Source: Craterostigma plantagineum (taxonomy: Eukaryota > Streptophyta > Magnoliopsida > Lamiales > Linderniaceae). From it: a stretch of 64,000 bases of DNA. Made by a program: the position numbers and the translations under genes. Below are positions 21,534 to 32,798 of this stretch, one piece after another. The stretch spans positions 186,001 to 250,000 of the forward strand of contig JAPQWV010000634.1 of NCBI GenBank assembly GCA_027422505.1, read 5' to 3'. Positions within the stretch are counted from its first letter, which is position 1; the number at the start of each line of letters is the position of its first letter. The notes beneath the pieces were generated by a model. The model had not been told where the DNA came from. It worked only from the letters and a program-made list of their open reading frames with translations, and did not search any database.

Positions 21534-24331
21534 ATGTCGTCGCCGGCGCCGGTATCCTCGCCTCCTCCTCCATCGAACACCACCGCACCACCTCCCATAC
21601 CTGCGACTTCGCCACCTCCGGCTACGTCAGCATCGCCGCCTCCACCCGTTCCGCCGTCGTCAACCCCACCACCCACCACGAGCCCTCCCTCTCCGCCACC
21701 GTCCACTCCGCCGCCCACCACAAGCCCTCCCTCTCCCCCGTCATCCACGCCGCCACCCACCACATCTCCTCCCTCTCCGCCGTCGTCCACGCCGCCTCCC
21801 GCCGGATCTCCCCCTGCCCCGCCCACTGGCAGCGGTGGCGGTAGCAGCTCCTCTACGCCACCTCCTCCTCCTCCCACCGGACGGTCGGGGTCTCCCCCAA
21901 CGAGCCGAGGATCTCCCCCGGGATCTCTAACGCCGCCACCTTCCGGGGAGAATTCGTCGTCGTCTGGCGGCGTATCGACTGGGTTGGTGGTTGGGATAGC
22001 TATCGGCGGCGTTGCAGTCCTTGTGATTTTGACTATTCTTTTCATGTGCTGCAAAAAGAAGAAGAGAAGACCACCGCCTGATTTCTACGCGCCACCACCG
22101 CCGCCGCCACATGCTCACAAACGTATATCTTCCCTTTAGTTTTTTGCTGAATGGCGTTATGATTTACTGTTCAGTACATCATGTTCTTCTCCAATCGTTT
22201 TCTTGGGGCATCCCAGTTAGAAGCTAACTATCATCTTCTTCAATGTTTTCCTTCAGCTGATCCCTACGGTGGCACAGTACAAAATTGGCAAAATGCACCA
22301 CCGCCCAAAGACCATGCCATCTCAATCCCACCACCCAAGCCAAGCCCACCACCCGCCGGAGCCGCCCGACCACCACTTCACCACCACCAACCACCACCGC
22401 CGCCGCCGCCACCTCATGCTTACCTCAGCAGCAGCGGTGGCTCGGGTTATTCAGGCTCAGAAACCCCACTCCCACCGCCCTCCCCAGGCATGGGCTTGGG
22501 TTTCTCCAAGAGCATGTTCACTTACGAAGAACTTGCCATGGCCACGGATGGATTTTCCGATGCCAATCTTCTCGGGCAGGGCGGGTTCGGTTATGTGCAC
22601 AGAGGGGTGCTGCCCAATGGGAAAGAAGTCGCCGTGAAGCAGCTCAAGATTGGGAGCGGGCAGGGCGAGCGCGAGTTTCAAGCCGAGGTTGAGATCATTA
22701 GTAGGGTTCATCACAAGCACCTCGTTTCGTTGGTTGGTTATTGCATCTCGGGCACTCAGAGGTTGCTCGTTTATGAGTTCGTGCCCAATAATACTTTGGA
22801 ATTCCATTTGCACGGTTAGTTAGTTTAACTGTTGTATGATATATTTGCCCTTTTGTTCATTGGCGTATGGAAGTATGAGAAAAAAGCACGACTTTGTATT
22901 GGAACAGGGAAAGGAAGGCCAGTGATGGAGTGGCCTATTCGATTGAAGATTGCTCTTGGTTCGGCGAAGGGACTTGCGTATTTGCACGAAGACTGTGAGT
23001 GTTCTTTCTGATAATTATCATTTGAATGCTGTGTACAAAATGATGAAAGAGAGGTTTGCTCGTTATTTGCGCACTTGACGTCGAACAGTTTTGTTCCATT
23101 TTTTATCGCAGGCCATCCAAAGATCATTCACAGAGACATCAAGGCTGCCAATATTCTACTCGACTTCAATTTCGAAGCTAAGGTAACTTCAATCATAGTG
23201 TTATGACGCGTTAACTCTATAGCTTTAACCCAAAGCTCAAGCTGATGAGATTAAAGCAATCTAAATCTTGTCCGAAGATAACTTAGTCACCGATACAAAT
23301 AGTTAATTTACCAAGTAATCATAAACAGTTGATTTACATCGCATTTTGGGAATTTATAGACTCATGTTAACTGTATAGGTTGCTGATTTTGGTCTTGCCA
23401 AGTTCTCTTCTGATGCCAATACTCACGTCTCCACTCGGGTGATGGGTACTTTCGGGTATAATCTTCTCCCTTTTATAGCTCGTAATCTCATGGATTAGAT
23501 TTATTACGCGTTAAATTTTGTCCACCTCGAAATAACTTGTTTCTAACGTAATTATAGGTATCTAGCGCCAGAATACGCTTCCTCGGGTAAGCTTACCGAA
23601 AAGTCAGACGTATTCTCCTTCGGCGTAATGCTCCTCGAGTTGATAACGGGGCGACGCCCCGTCGACACAAACCAAACTTACATGGACGACAGCTTGGTAG
23701 ATTGGGTAAGCTGTCATGAAATTGATTTTTTTTTCGAAGCTGTAGTTTGTGTTATCTTATACGCATTTGCTATTATTATTTCCAGGCAAGGCCACTGCTC
23801 ACACGAGCCCTGGAAGATGGAAACTTCGACTCACTCATCGATCAAAAGCTGCAAAACGATTACAACCACAGCGAAATGGCTCGAGTGGTCGCTTGCGCAG
23901 CTGCTTGCGTTCGTCACTCGGCCAAGCGCAGGCCGAGAATGAGCCAGGTCAGCAAACAAAAAATAAAAGATAATAAAAAAAGATCAGTAAAATCTTCTAA
24001 CATAATAGCATTCTTTTGCGATGCTTAGGTTGTAAGAGCATTGGAAGGAGACGTATCTTTGTCTGATCTCAACGAAGGGACGAAGCCAGGGCACAGCACA
24101 ATGTACAGTTCTTACGGAAGCTCGGATTATGACACGAGCCAATACAATGAGGACATGAAGAAGTTTCGAAAGATGGCGCTCGCAAGCCAAGAGTATGAGA
24201 GCAGCGCACAGTACAGTAACGCGACGAGCGAGTATGGGTTGAACCCGTCGGGTTCGAGCAGCGAGGGCGGGTTGACCCGAGAGATGGAGATGGGTCAGAA
24301 GGTGAGAAAGGACAGTAGAGGAGGGTTCTAA
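21534..24331 (+). CDS. PERK1: Proline-rich extensin-like receptor kinase, PERK1-type
   Basis: Eight exons (21534-22122, 22257-22814, 22908-22994, 23112-23182, 23379-23455, 23558-23705, 23786-23947, 24029-24331) give 664 residues; Arabidopsis PERK1 has 652. There is no classical signal peptide, as in the family. The extracellular domain (1-145) is almost pure Pro/Ser/Thr, cell-wall extensin-like. One membrane helix (about 150-172, [19 protein letters not shown]) is followed by a basic stop and a second Pro-rich segment. The Ser/Thr kinase begins near 300: [11 protein letters not shown] loop, VAVKQL lysine, [10 protein letters not shown] catalytic loop, DFG and [10 protein letters not shown]. 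The tail [21 protein letters not shown] is PERK1-typical. PERKs are proposed to sense wall integrity and wounding. The start was chosen for the MSSPAP extensin run. Confidence 0.93.
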
Positions 24332-25298
24332 TAAAAGGTGAAGGAAGGACCCTCATCTTCAATCATTTTCTTGGAGATTTTAATTTTCTGTTATCTGTAT
24401 GTCTCATCGGTGCCAAGATTGATTAACCTAACCAACTGTTAAGATATTTCGTTTCATTTTTTTTTTTGGATGTTGGAGTTTGTGGATGATCATTTCTTAT
24501 TTCTTTCTTGTACTGTTGGCCTTTGGGGATGTAATTATGTTGGGTTATTGATGAATACAATATTTAAATACATATATGTGTGTGCGTGTGTGTTAAATAT
24601 TGCTACAGTTTAGTAAACGACAGATACTGCTAAGCTGTAAACTTAGTGTTTGTATTTTATTTTTATTGTGTTATTTTAATTTTGACAACTTGAAGTGGAC
24701 CTAATTTGGACAATTTATATGGAAACAAATCTCTATAGGTCGGTTAGTTGGATTAGGACGTCCACAGAACTTTGAATTGATTAATTCCTACTAACTTACA
24801 TTGCAATTTTCTTTTATGGTTACAACAAATCTACTTCTCTACAGGAGATTAAATTATAAATTGGAGATATTTGGAAGAAATTCATATCCTTGTCGTGTGT
24901 GATTTGTTAGCATTCATTGTCGTCCAAAATAATTTTTCTTAAAAATGTACGATTCGCATCATCACTTAAGTTCAGTCTGAATCGAAAATCGACCTCATTA
25001 TATACAAAGCAAGTGAAATCAAACACACGACTCAAATCAATGTATCCGTTTAAAATAGAAGAATTAATTCTCTATCCCCAGTAAATAAATAAATAAATAA
25101 ATAAATAAAATGAGAAGTTACCGTCATCAACGACCCCAATGACGTCACCTTCGGACATCAGTTATTAATTTCTAAAGTTGCTAAAACCTTAAACACAGCT
25201 TCGAGCAAACTATAAACAGAATGTTTTCACTGCTAAAAAGAAATAAAAAAGAAGAACGCAGACCAACTTTAAACCACGACCTGAAAAACTGAAACTCG
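24332..25298. other. Convergent intergenic spacer with (AAAT)n
   Basis: The 3' flanks of the PERK1-like gene (+) and OGDH (-), including an (AAAT)n tract at about 25081-25110. No other feature. Confidence 0.5.
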
Positions 25299-28200
25299 TC
25301 ATGGTATTAAAGTGATTGGATCTTTCTGCATGGCTTTCTCCAGCAACTGACTCTGCTCCTTCAAGTGAACTTGGTAGAAGCCCGTCGCCGTAGCTGCAGA
25401 CGGGGCCCGGCCCGCATACTTAACGTCGTCTGTGGTACCTCGGCCCGAAGCTTTCATTGCAGTGCCCAGGCGAGTTTTTACGTGGGCGTAAGCACCCATA
25501 TTCATAGGCTCTTCTTGGCACCAAACCACTTCTGCATCTGAAAATACAGGGAGAAAAAGAAAAAAGAAGTCAGAAAACAAAGATCAATGGATAAGCTTTG
25601 TGTAAGGAAGATTTTAGGCTCGATATAGTGAAGAGGTAAGCCATGATGCATATATATGAGTGTTCGAAATACGTACTTGGATATCTCTTCAGTTCGCGCT
25701 GGATAAGGTCGTAAGGGAATGGACAGAGCTGTTCTACTCTGCAGATAGCAACGTCCTTGGCTTCGACTTTCGTCCTCTCTTCTTCGAGCTCGTAATAGAC
25801 CTGAAAAGGCCCAAAAAGGAAAAATCAGAATTAGTCGTGGAAATGTCGAAGAAAAGGAAATTATTAGTCTAAAAGAAGGAATTAGTAAGACCTTTCCCGA
25901 GCAAAGAACAAGGCGTCGAATGCCCTCTTCAAGATCAGAGTGATCGTTGGCATCCTTTATGAGGCGTTTAAATCTTGTCCCTTGTTTGTCAAAGCCAGGG
26001 TGGCCTTGGACATCGTCGAGCTCAGACAAGTTCGATTTACAGTCCTTGTGACGAAGCAAGTTCTTCGGCGCCATTACGATGAGCGGCTTTCGAAACTCCC
26101 TATGAATCTGTGCGTTTTTTTATTTTTTTTTTTTCAAAACGTCAGGCTATCGAAAAGCGATCGATCGAATCCGTGCTCAACGCGATATATACCTACCTGG
26201 CGCCTCAGAACATGGTAATAATTCGCTGGCGTAGTAACGTTCACCACTTGCCAGTTGCATTCTTGGATCTGTGTCCTGAGGGTCGGCTCCATCTCGGGGA
26301 TCACGTAAGGATTATCGTCGCTCGTCTGAATATGTACATAAGATAGAGTCACGAAAAAGATAAAACAAAAAACAGAAAGGGTTAACCGGGAATTATTTTT
26401 TCAGCATCAAAACCTGAAGGTAGCGTTCCAAGCGAGCACTTGAATGTTCGGGTCCTTGGCCATCATATCCATGAGGAAGGAGGACGACTAAGCCAGTCTG
26501 ACGAAGCCATTTCGCCTCACCGCTGCTGAGAAACTGGTCGAACATCACTTGAGCCCCATTCGCAAAATCCCCGAACTGAGCTTCCCAAACTACTAGGGAG
26601 TTAGGGTTCTCCATAGAGTAGCCTAATTCGAATCCCAAAACTCCAAACTCCGAGAGAGAGCTGTTGATCGAAGTTTATTATAAAAAATCGTGCAAAAGAA
26701 TGTCTCTCCATATGAGTGGGAAAAGAAAATACCTGTTGCTAACGGTAAACATCTCCACGTGCTGGTTCATCACTACATGTTGTAAGGGGCAATACTTTTC
26801 GCCAGTGTCTTGATCGTGAATCACAGAGTGCCTATGGCTGAAGGTACCTCTCTCCACGTCCTGGCCGCTCAGCCTCACATGGTTCCCCTCTACGACAAGG
26901 GTCGCAAAGGCGAGCGCTTCGCCGAGAGCCCAGTCGATGCCCTCGCCCGTCTCGATCATCTTCGCACGCTCGTCGAAGATTCTCCTCACCGCTCTGTGAG
27001 GCTTGAAATTTTCGGGGATGGTCGTGATTGCCTTGCCAACGGTTTTCAGAATCTCAGGTTTGACCCTTTGAGAGATTTGAAGATGGAAGGTTATTACATA
27101 CGATACGATAAGCAGCAGCAATGAATGTAAGGATTACGAGTTCAGGTTTATTACCCAGTGTTGTGAATACGTGCGAGCTGTTCGGGGGATTTGAAGCCAG
27201 CCCAGTAAGCAGAGAGCCAGTCCCTTCTCTTGGGCACGTAGTCTTTGCTTGCCAAGAACTGTTCGTTGAGTATGCCGAGAACTTTGTTGTTCAGCCGATC
27301 GATGTCTTCTTTCGTGATCTGACCAGATTCTAGAAGCTGCTTCTGGTATATGTCTAGCGCTGAAGGATGATTCCTTATTACCTGTAATGAAAACAAACGC
27401 AGACGTCCCATCAAGTGCAAGAAATCGGTTCATCGACGAAAGGAAAACCATCATATAAACGGCCAACCAACCTTATACATCTTAGGCTGAGTGAACGACG
27501 GCTCGTCGATCTCATTATGTCCAAACCGACGATAACAGACGATATCCACCACAACGTCCGTGTGGAACTTCTGACGCCACTCGGCGGCCAATTCGCAAGC
27601 ATAGACGACCGTTTCCACGTCATCGCCGTTGACATGAAAGATCGGCGCGCTCAAAGCCTTAGCCACGTCAGTACAGTACTGCGAAGATCTCCCCGACTTT
27701 GGATCCGTAGTAAAAGCCACCTGATTGTTCACCACCACATGAATAGTCCCGCCCGTGGTATAATTAGGCAGAGCGCTCAAGTGCAAAGTCTCATAAACGA
27801 CGCCTTGCCCAGCGAAGCTCCCATCTCCATGGACCAAAACCGCCATGTTCTTCGTCCTCTCAACATCGTTCGAATAATACTGCTTCGCCCTAGTTTTCCC
27901 GACCACGACGGGGTCCACGGCCTCTAAGTGGCTGGGGTTTGCGACAAGAGACAAGTGGATTCTCTTACCGTTTCTCGTCGGTCGATCGTAAGACGTCCCT
28001 AAATGGTACTTCACATCGCCCGTCCCAGTGTAGAGGCCAACCTCGTCGGCGGGCTTAGTACCACCGCTGAACTCACTGAAAATCTGAGCCATGGGTTTCC
28101 TTACAACGTTTCCTAGCACGTTCAACCTTCCCCTGTGAGACATGCCGATAACTATGCTCTCCACCCCGAGATCGGCGGCTCGGTCGAACATCTCCTTCAT

Positions 28201-28998
28201 GCCCGGGATCAGCGTCTCGCACCCCTCGAGCCCGAACCGCTTAGCCGCGGTCCACTTGGCCGCTAAGAAGTTCTCGAACTGAGTGCTCCACGTGAGCCTG
28301 TCGAGGATCACCTCTCGCCTATCGCGGTTGTATTGAGTTGGCGTAGGCGTTTCGATCTTCTCCCTTAGCCAATTGCACTTCTCTCGGTCTGTTATGTGCA
28401 TGTATTCGTACCCAATTTTCCCGCAGTAGGCCTGCTCTAGTCGGGTCAGTATGGCCCGCAAGGTTTGGACGGGGCGATTCTCGGACAAGAATCCCGACAT
28501 TGTCCATACGCCGATGAAGAATTCTCGATCGAGGTCGGCCTCGGTGAAGCCGTACAGGGAAGGGTCTAAGTCGCCCGGGATTGACCTCTCTTCTAAGCCT
28601 AAGGGGTCGATGTTGGCCTTCAAGTGACCGTAAACTTGGTAGGCTCGGACTAGGAGCAATAGCCTCATGCTTTCTTGGATGGTCTGCCCCGAAATTCCTG
28701 GGGAAGTTGAGGCTCGGCCGACGAAATTTCGGAAGAAATTGTCCCACGATTCGTCGACGCTGTTTGGGTCTTGTTCCCAGGTTCGTTGGAGCTCTTCGAG
28801 GTAGACGCTGCTTGTTCCGTCTAGGAAGCTATCTGACAACCTAGAGAGCGGGACTGGGCTGGGAATTGGGGAAGATTGTGATTTTGGCGCGAAAATCGAG
28901 GTTTTGAGAAATCGAGCCTTTGTGTAAGAATGGGTGCTTGACAGGGCTCGTCGGACGGCGAGCTTTGCCACGTTGGTGCCGGCGCGTGACCACAGCAT
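25299..28998 (-). CDS. OGDH: 2-oxoglutarate dehydrogenase E1 subunit, mitochondrial
   Basis: Eight exons (27472-28998, 27155-27381, 26733-27065, 26414-26660, 26197-26325, 25892-26107, 25677-25800, 25299-25537) give 1013 residues, against 1017 in Arabidopsis. The enzyme is the thiamine-diphosphate E1 of the TCA-cycle 2-oxoglutarate dehydrogenase complex; it decarboxylates 2-oxoglutarate and passes succinyl to lipoyl-E2. The N-terminal 45 residues are Arg/Ser-rich without acids, a mitochondrial presequence. Next come the E1 N-terminal helix bundle ([15 protein letters not shown]), the TPP core with [10 protein letters not shown], the ThDP motif GDGSFAGQG...NN and GHNEIDEP, then the transketolase-type pyrimidine domain ([32 protein letters not shown]) and the C-terminal domain ([14 protein letters not shown]). 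All exon joins are in phase, with no defects. Confidence 0.95.
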
Positions 28999-29000
28999 TT

Positions 29001-29242
29001 CTGCAATCTGTTCAGTTCAGATTCGATTTTGGACGTCCACGGCGACTAATCAGGCAACGTAAGAGCGATATTACGAGATGAAATGGATGAGGAATTTTAC
29101 TGCAAAATGACGTGAACCTAACGAAATCGATCGAATCGGAATGCCATGCAGATGAATAGATTGGAAAAATTACGACGCTTTGAGAGATTTTCAGCAGCGT
29201 ATAACAACACACCAATAAGCAAACGAAGGGACTGGTTCATAC
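29001..29242 (-). other. 5'-UTR intron of OGDH
   Basis: On the minus strand a GAAG|GTATGAAC donor and a GATTGCAG|AAATG acceptor bracket a leader intron that ends two bases before the OGDH start codon. Predicted from splice signals only. Confidence 0.5.
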
Positions 29243-29399
29243 CTTCAGAGCGAGTGCGAGTGAGAATGAGCTGAACGTAGAATAATCTGAGAATGTGACT
29301 GAATGACTTCTTCAACCTTCGAATTCCATTTACTGCGTAGTTGGCACTTCTATAGCATTTTTATTCTCTGACGGAAAATGCGCGAGAAAACCACTATTG

Positions 29400-29430
<31 letters not shown>

Positions 29431-29897
29431 ATATCGATGGAATTATGGATTTAGAGGGACTACGACGAGTAAATGACTGCTGATCTTCTGCTAATCTTGA
29501 ACTTGTCAATTAAATAAATAATGACATTTCCTTACATTATTCTTTTTTACAATTATCATTAAGGTCTTGAACGATTGCACCATATTATTTGATGGAAATT
29601 CATCTTTTAAAAGTAAAGATTTTACGTTGCTATTATAGCGTAATACATGTATTTTCGATCGTTATCTTATTCATATTTCCTCGAATATCCTACCGCACCT
29701 TACATTTTACAAATATGGGAGCTAAAGATCGACTGTCGAGAAATGGAAAGATTCCTACGTAAAAAAAGGGGTCAATGCAATTGCATGCCGTATATATGAT
29801 AGGAACAGCCAAGACAAAATAATAGCAGACAAGACAATATAGTGTAAGAAAAGATCAAAACATTGAAGAGTTACATTATATTACAAGGGTTCGGAAT
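29243..29897. other. Intergenic between OGDH promoter and ACD gene 3' end
   Basis: AT-rich, with a (TA)n(TG)n microsatellite at about 29401-29434 near the OGDH transcription start. Nothing else recognised. Confidence 0.5.
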
Positions 29898-31439
29898 CTA
29901 CAAATGAGCCTTCCTAAGCCATCTTATCCCTGAAAGCTTGGGAACTGTAATCATCAACATCCCATCTCTGCACCAAATCAAGTTCAGTTCATCATCAGCA
30001 GTGTAAAGGAGATAAAGATGCATAAGAAGCTCAGAAGATAAGATGATGTATGTGAATTGAAATAGACGTAAATCAATTCACGGCTCTGTTTTGGTCTTCT
30101 AAATTCCGTTCCGATATAGTCTCAAGCACACAAATGAGAAGGAACAAATGAACTCACTGTATCTCGGCTGAAACGGTCTCCTTGTTTGCGTTAGTGGGGA
30201 GCGGCCACACTATGCGAAATGGTCCCTGTGAAATTTCCTGTTTATGGTAAGACAACTGCGAGCGAGGCGATGATGGTCTGTTTCCTGTTACAATCAAGCT
30301 GTAAGAAAAAAAAATAGGAAAGGCTCGTTAGGTGTAGGAAACGGAGGATAGAAGTACATAAGATACGTTATAATCTTCTTTAGGGTTATACTTTTTGTCG
30401 TGAATCTCTACTTTGATGTTGTCGCTGCTGACACCTGGGATTTCAAGGGTAACGACGAAACTGAATCTCGATTCTTCAACATTCATTCTCGGTGGAATCT
30501 CAACTGAGGAATTGAAAAACCAAGAAGCAATGCAGGCTATTTCAAGGAAATGGCAAAAAATTCTTCTTGATAACGTAAGCCGCAAATTTTTCAAATGATT
30601 CAGAAAGTGACCATCTCAACTTCATCATCATTCATGTTGAGAATGTTAGCATGCGCTTGTGGAAAAACAGAGTGCTACCAATTCACACACACTTGTAATC
30701 ATTCGGTGTAAATTTCATAGAAGATGAAATTGTTCACAAAACAACTTGTTTCCTTACCACTTGGAGGAGGGGGAACTTGAGAGCTTTCCTTAAGGCTTTC
30801 GTTTGGCCTTGCAAATCTTGGACCGTCGAGTGAAGAAGGATAAGCAGTTCCACCACATGATTGACCAGACGATTGAATTTCCCTAACCCTTGGAAGTTCG
30901 CGTTCGACCTTCCTAGGTTTGGCAAACATGGGATCGTCGCGTGGGATAGCTCCACATTTCGTGAACTTCAAGGGATATTTCGCTGGTTGCACATAATTGG
31001 CCTGCAGATGAGAAAAAAAAAACAACAACAATAAACATCGACCATTCTGAAACATGGCACACGCATACAAATTGAAGTAATTTCTACACCTGTTCATTAT
31101 TGGAAGATTGTCTCATGAAGTAACCTTGCGAATTAGATCCTTGGCGAGCAAAGGACATCCTATTGTCACACCTTCGGGTTATTGGATTCAGACTGTTGCT
31201 ACAGCTCTAGGACATTGCGATGAGACAAATAAAACACAGAGCAGATAAGTGAGACAATCTGTCGAACAACATAAGACCATTATCCGAAATTGGGGCAATC
31301 ACCATTAATTCAAACGAGGAATGCTACGACATCTACCTACCATCGGAAAAATATGCGCCGCAGATGCTGATATCTCTTCGTGGGATGCTATGTGAGCTGC
31401 GATGACGTTGGTCCTTCTCCTCACCACTTGATTCTCCAT
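29898..31439 (-). CDS. HSP20/alpha-crystallin-domain protein, IDM-like
   Basis: Six exons (31341-31439, 31090-31206, 30758-31001, 30392-30503, 30158-30298, 29898-29967) join in phase into 260 residues. The first 150 residues are basic, Ser/Pro-rich and probably disordered. The C-terminal 110 form an alpha-crystallin domain: RFSFVVTLEIPGVSSDNIKVEIH, then LIVTGNRP, an atypical Ser/Gln insertion, GPFRIVWPLPTNANKETVSAEI and the closing GMLMITVPKL. The conserved I-x-I/V C-terminal oligomerisation tail of true small HSPs is missing. That, and the long N-terminus, resemble the nuclear ACD proteins of the Arabidopsis IDM2/IDM3 group involved in DNA-demethylation control, or other ACD-only plant proteins. 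The fold is confident; the subfamily is tentative. Confidence 0.75.
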
Positions 31440-32158
31440 TGAAAGATATACCTAAGTTACTGCAGAAGAAGTGACGCGTACAATGCAAATCCGCTATTGG
31501 TTGGTGCGTTGCTCTACATAAATAATCTCATCAATGGATATTTTCTGAGATCATTGATGTGAAGGTTTTTAGATATTTCTGAGCGCCTTTTTAAGAATCA
31601 CCGAAAACAAAAAAGATCTCTCATTAAAAAAAAAAAAAAAATCCTCTTCAAAAATCTCTCTTCACGTAGGTTGATTGGTTGATATCTACTACATAACAAG
31701 CTAATTAAGTCATCTTCAAAATTACATATATTTTTTCGTCAATTTTTGTTTAAGATAACTAATCGACATTCCATGACAGTTAAATTAATACTCTATAAAT
31801 TAATAAACTCTCTAAAATAATAAAATCTTTTGGTCCCAGTAAAATATTTCAAATTCGATAAGATAATAAGATAATAATTTTTGGAAAATCTCTTTAAAAA
31901 TATTAATTCCCATCAAAACTCTTAATTAATATTCATAAAATATTAGAATTAAATATAACGGTAATTTGCTAAAAATAGTACAATTATAAAATATCAGCTT
32001 TGCCACCAACACCATGTCACATATCGAAACATCATTACGACAAATAAAATAAGTAATATTATTGTGCATGTTATAATTGTATGTAATATGAGATAAATTA
32101 CTCAGGCATGTTCTCTTTTGATTCAATATGTCATTGGCATGAACTAAGAGTAGTTGAA
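31440..32158. other. Intergenic, ACD gene promoter
   Basis: AT-rich upstream DNA with no coding potential; continues into the MITE at 32168. Confidence 0.5.
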
Positions 32159-32167
32159 TTTAAAAAA

Positions 32168-32576
32168 GGGGATTTTACAGAAAATACCCATTTATATAAA
32201 AAATTCACAAGTCAGATCTCTGTCAGATTTTTTTTTTATATGCAGGTACCTGTAAATTTTTTGCACATTGGTACCCGTTCCGCCGCAAGTACGTATAGAA
32301 CACATTTAGGTACCATATGGAAACATATTGTGGTACATAATACGGTGAGAAAATGGTACATCATATAACACACATTATGGTACCATATAGACCGTATATA
32401 GGTACCATATGTGGGTACCATATAAACGCGTAACATGGTACTTAATACACACAAAAAGGTACATAAATGGAAAAATGGTACACACAATCGAACGGGTACT
32501 TAAATGAAAATTTTTCTGACAGAGGGTCTGACGTGCAAATTTTTTATATAAGTGGGTATTTTTCTCTAGATACACC
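32168..32576. mobile_element. Mutator-like MITE with about 50-bp TIRs, GGTACC-rich interior
   Basis: A 409-bp element flanked by the 9-bp direct duplication TTTAAAAAA (32159-32167 and 32577-32585). The termini are inverted repeats. Left AGAAAATACCCATTTATAT... corresponds to right, reverse-complemented, AGAAAAATACCCACTTATA..., continuing to CTCTGTCAG for about 48 bases. The outermost bases start GG on both sides. Nine-base target duplications and long TIRs point to the Mutator (MULE) superfamily. The interior is a run of degenerate (A/G)GGTACC(A/T) units spaced 15-35 bp, without coding capacity, so it is non-autonomous. A relative lies at about 62402-62832. Confidence 0.75.
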
Positions 32577-32798
32577 TTTAAAAAATTTCATTCAATTAAT
32601 AAATATTAATTTATCGATATATTAATATCTCTTTAAATTAATAAAATTTAATGATCCCAATGTTATTAATTTATAGAGGTTTTAGTGTATTTATATTATC
32701 TTCGTAATGAGATGAAATACATTGAATATCTATTACATATAATATACATCATGAAGACAAAACAGTGTTCCCTTTTATAACAAAAGTAGTAGACATCT

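Noticed and set aside
32220..32540. GGTACC array as a CRISPR-like or regulatory repeat array
   Set aside because: Spacing and units are irregular, the organism is a plant, and the array lies inside inverted termini with a target duplication, so a MITE explains it.
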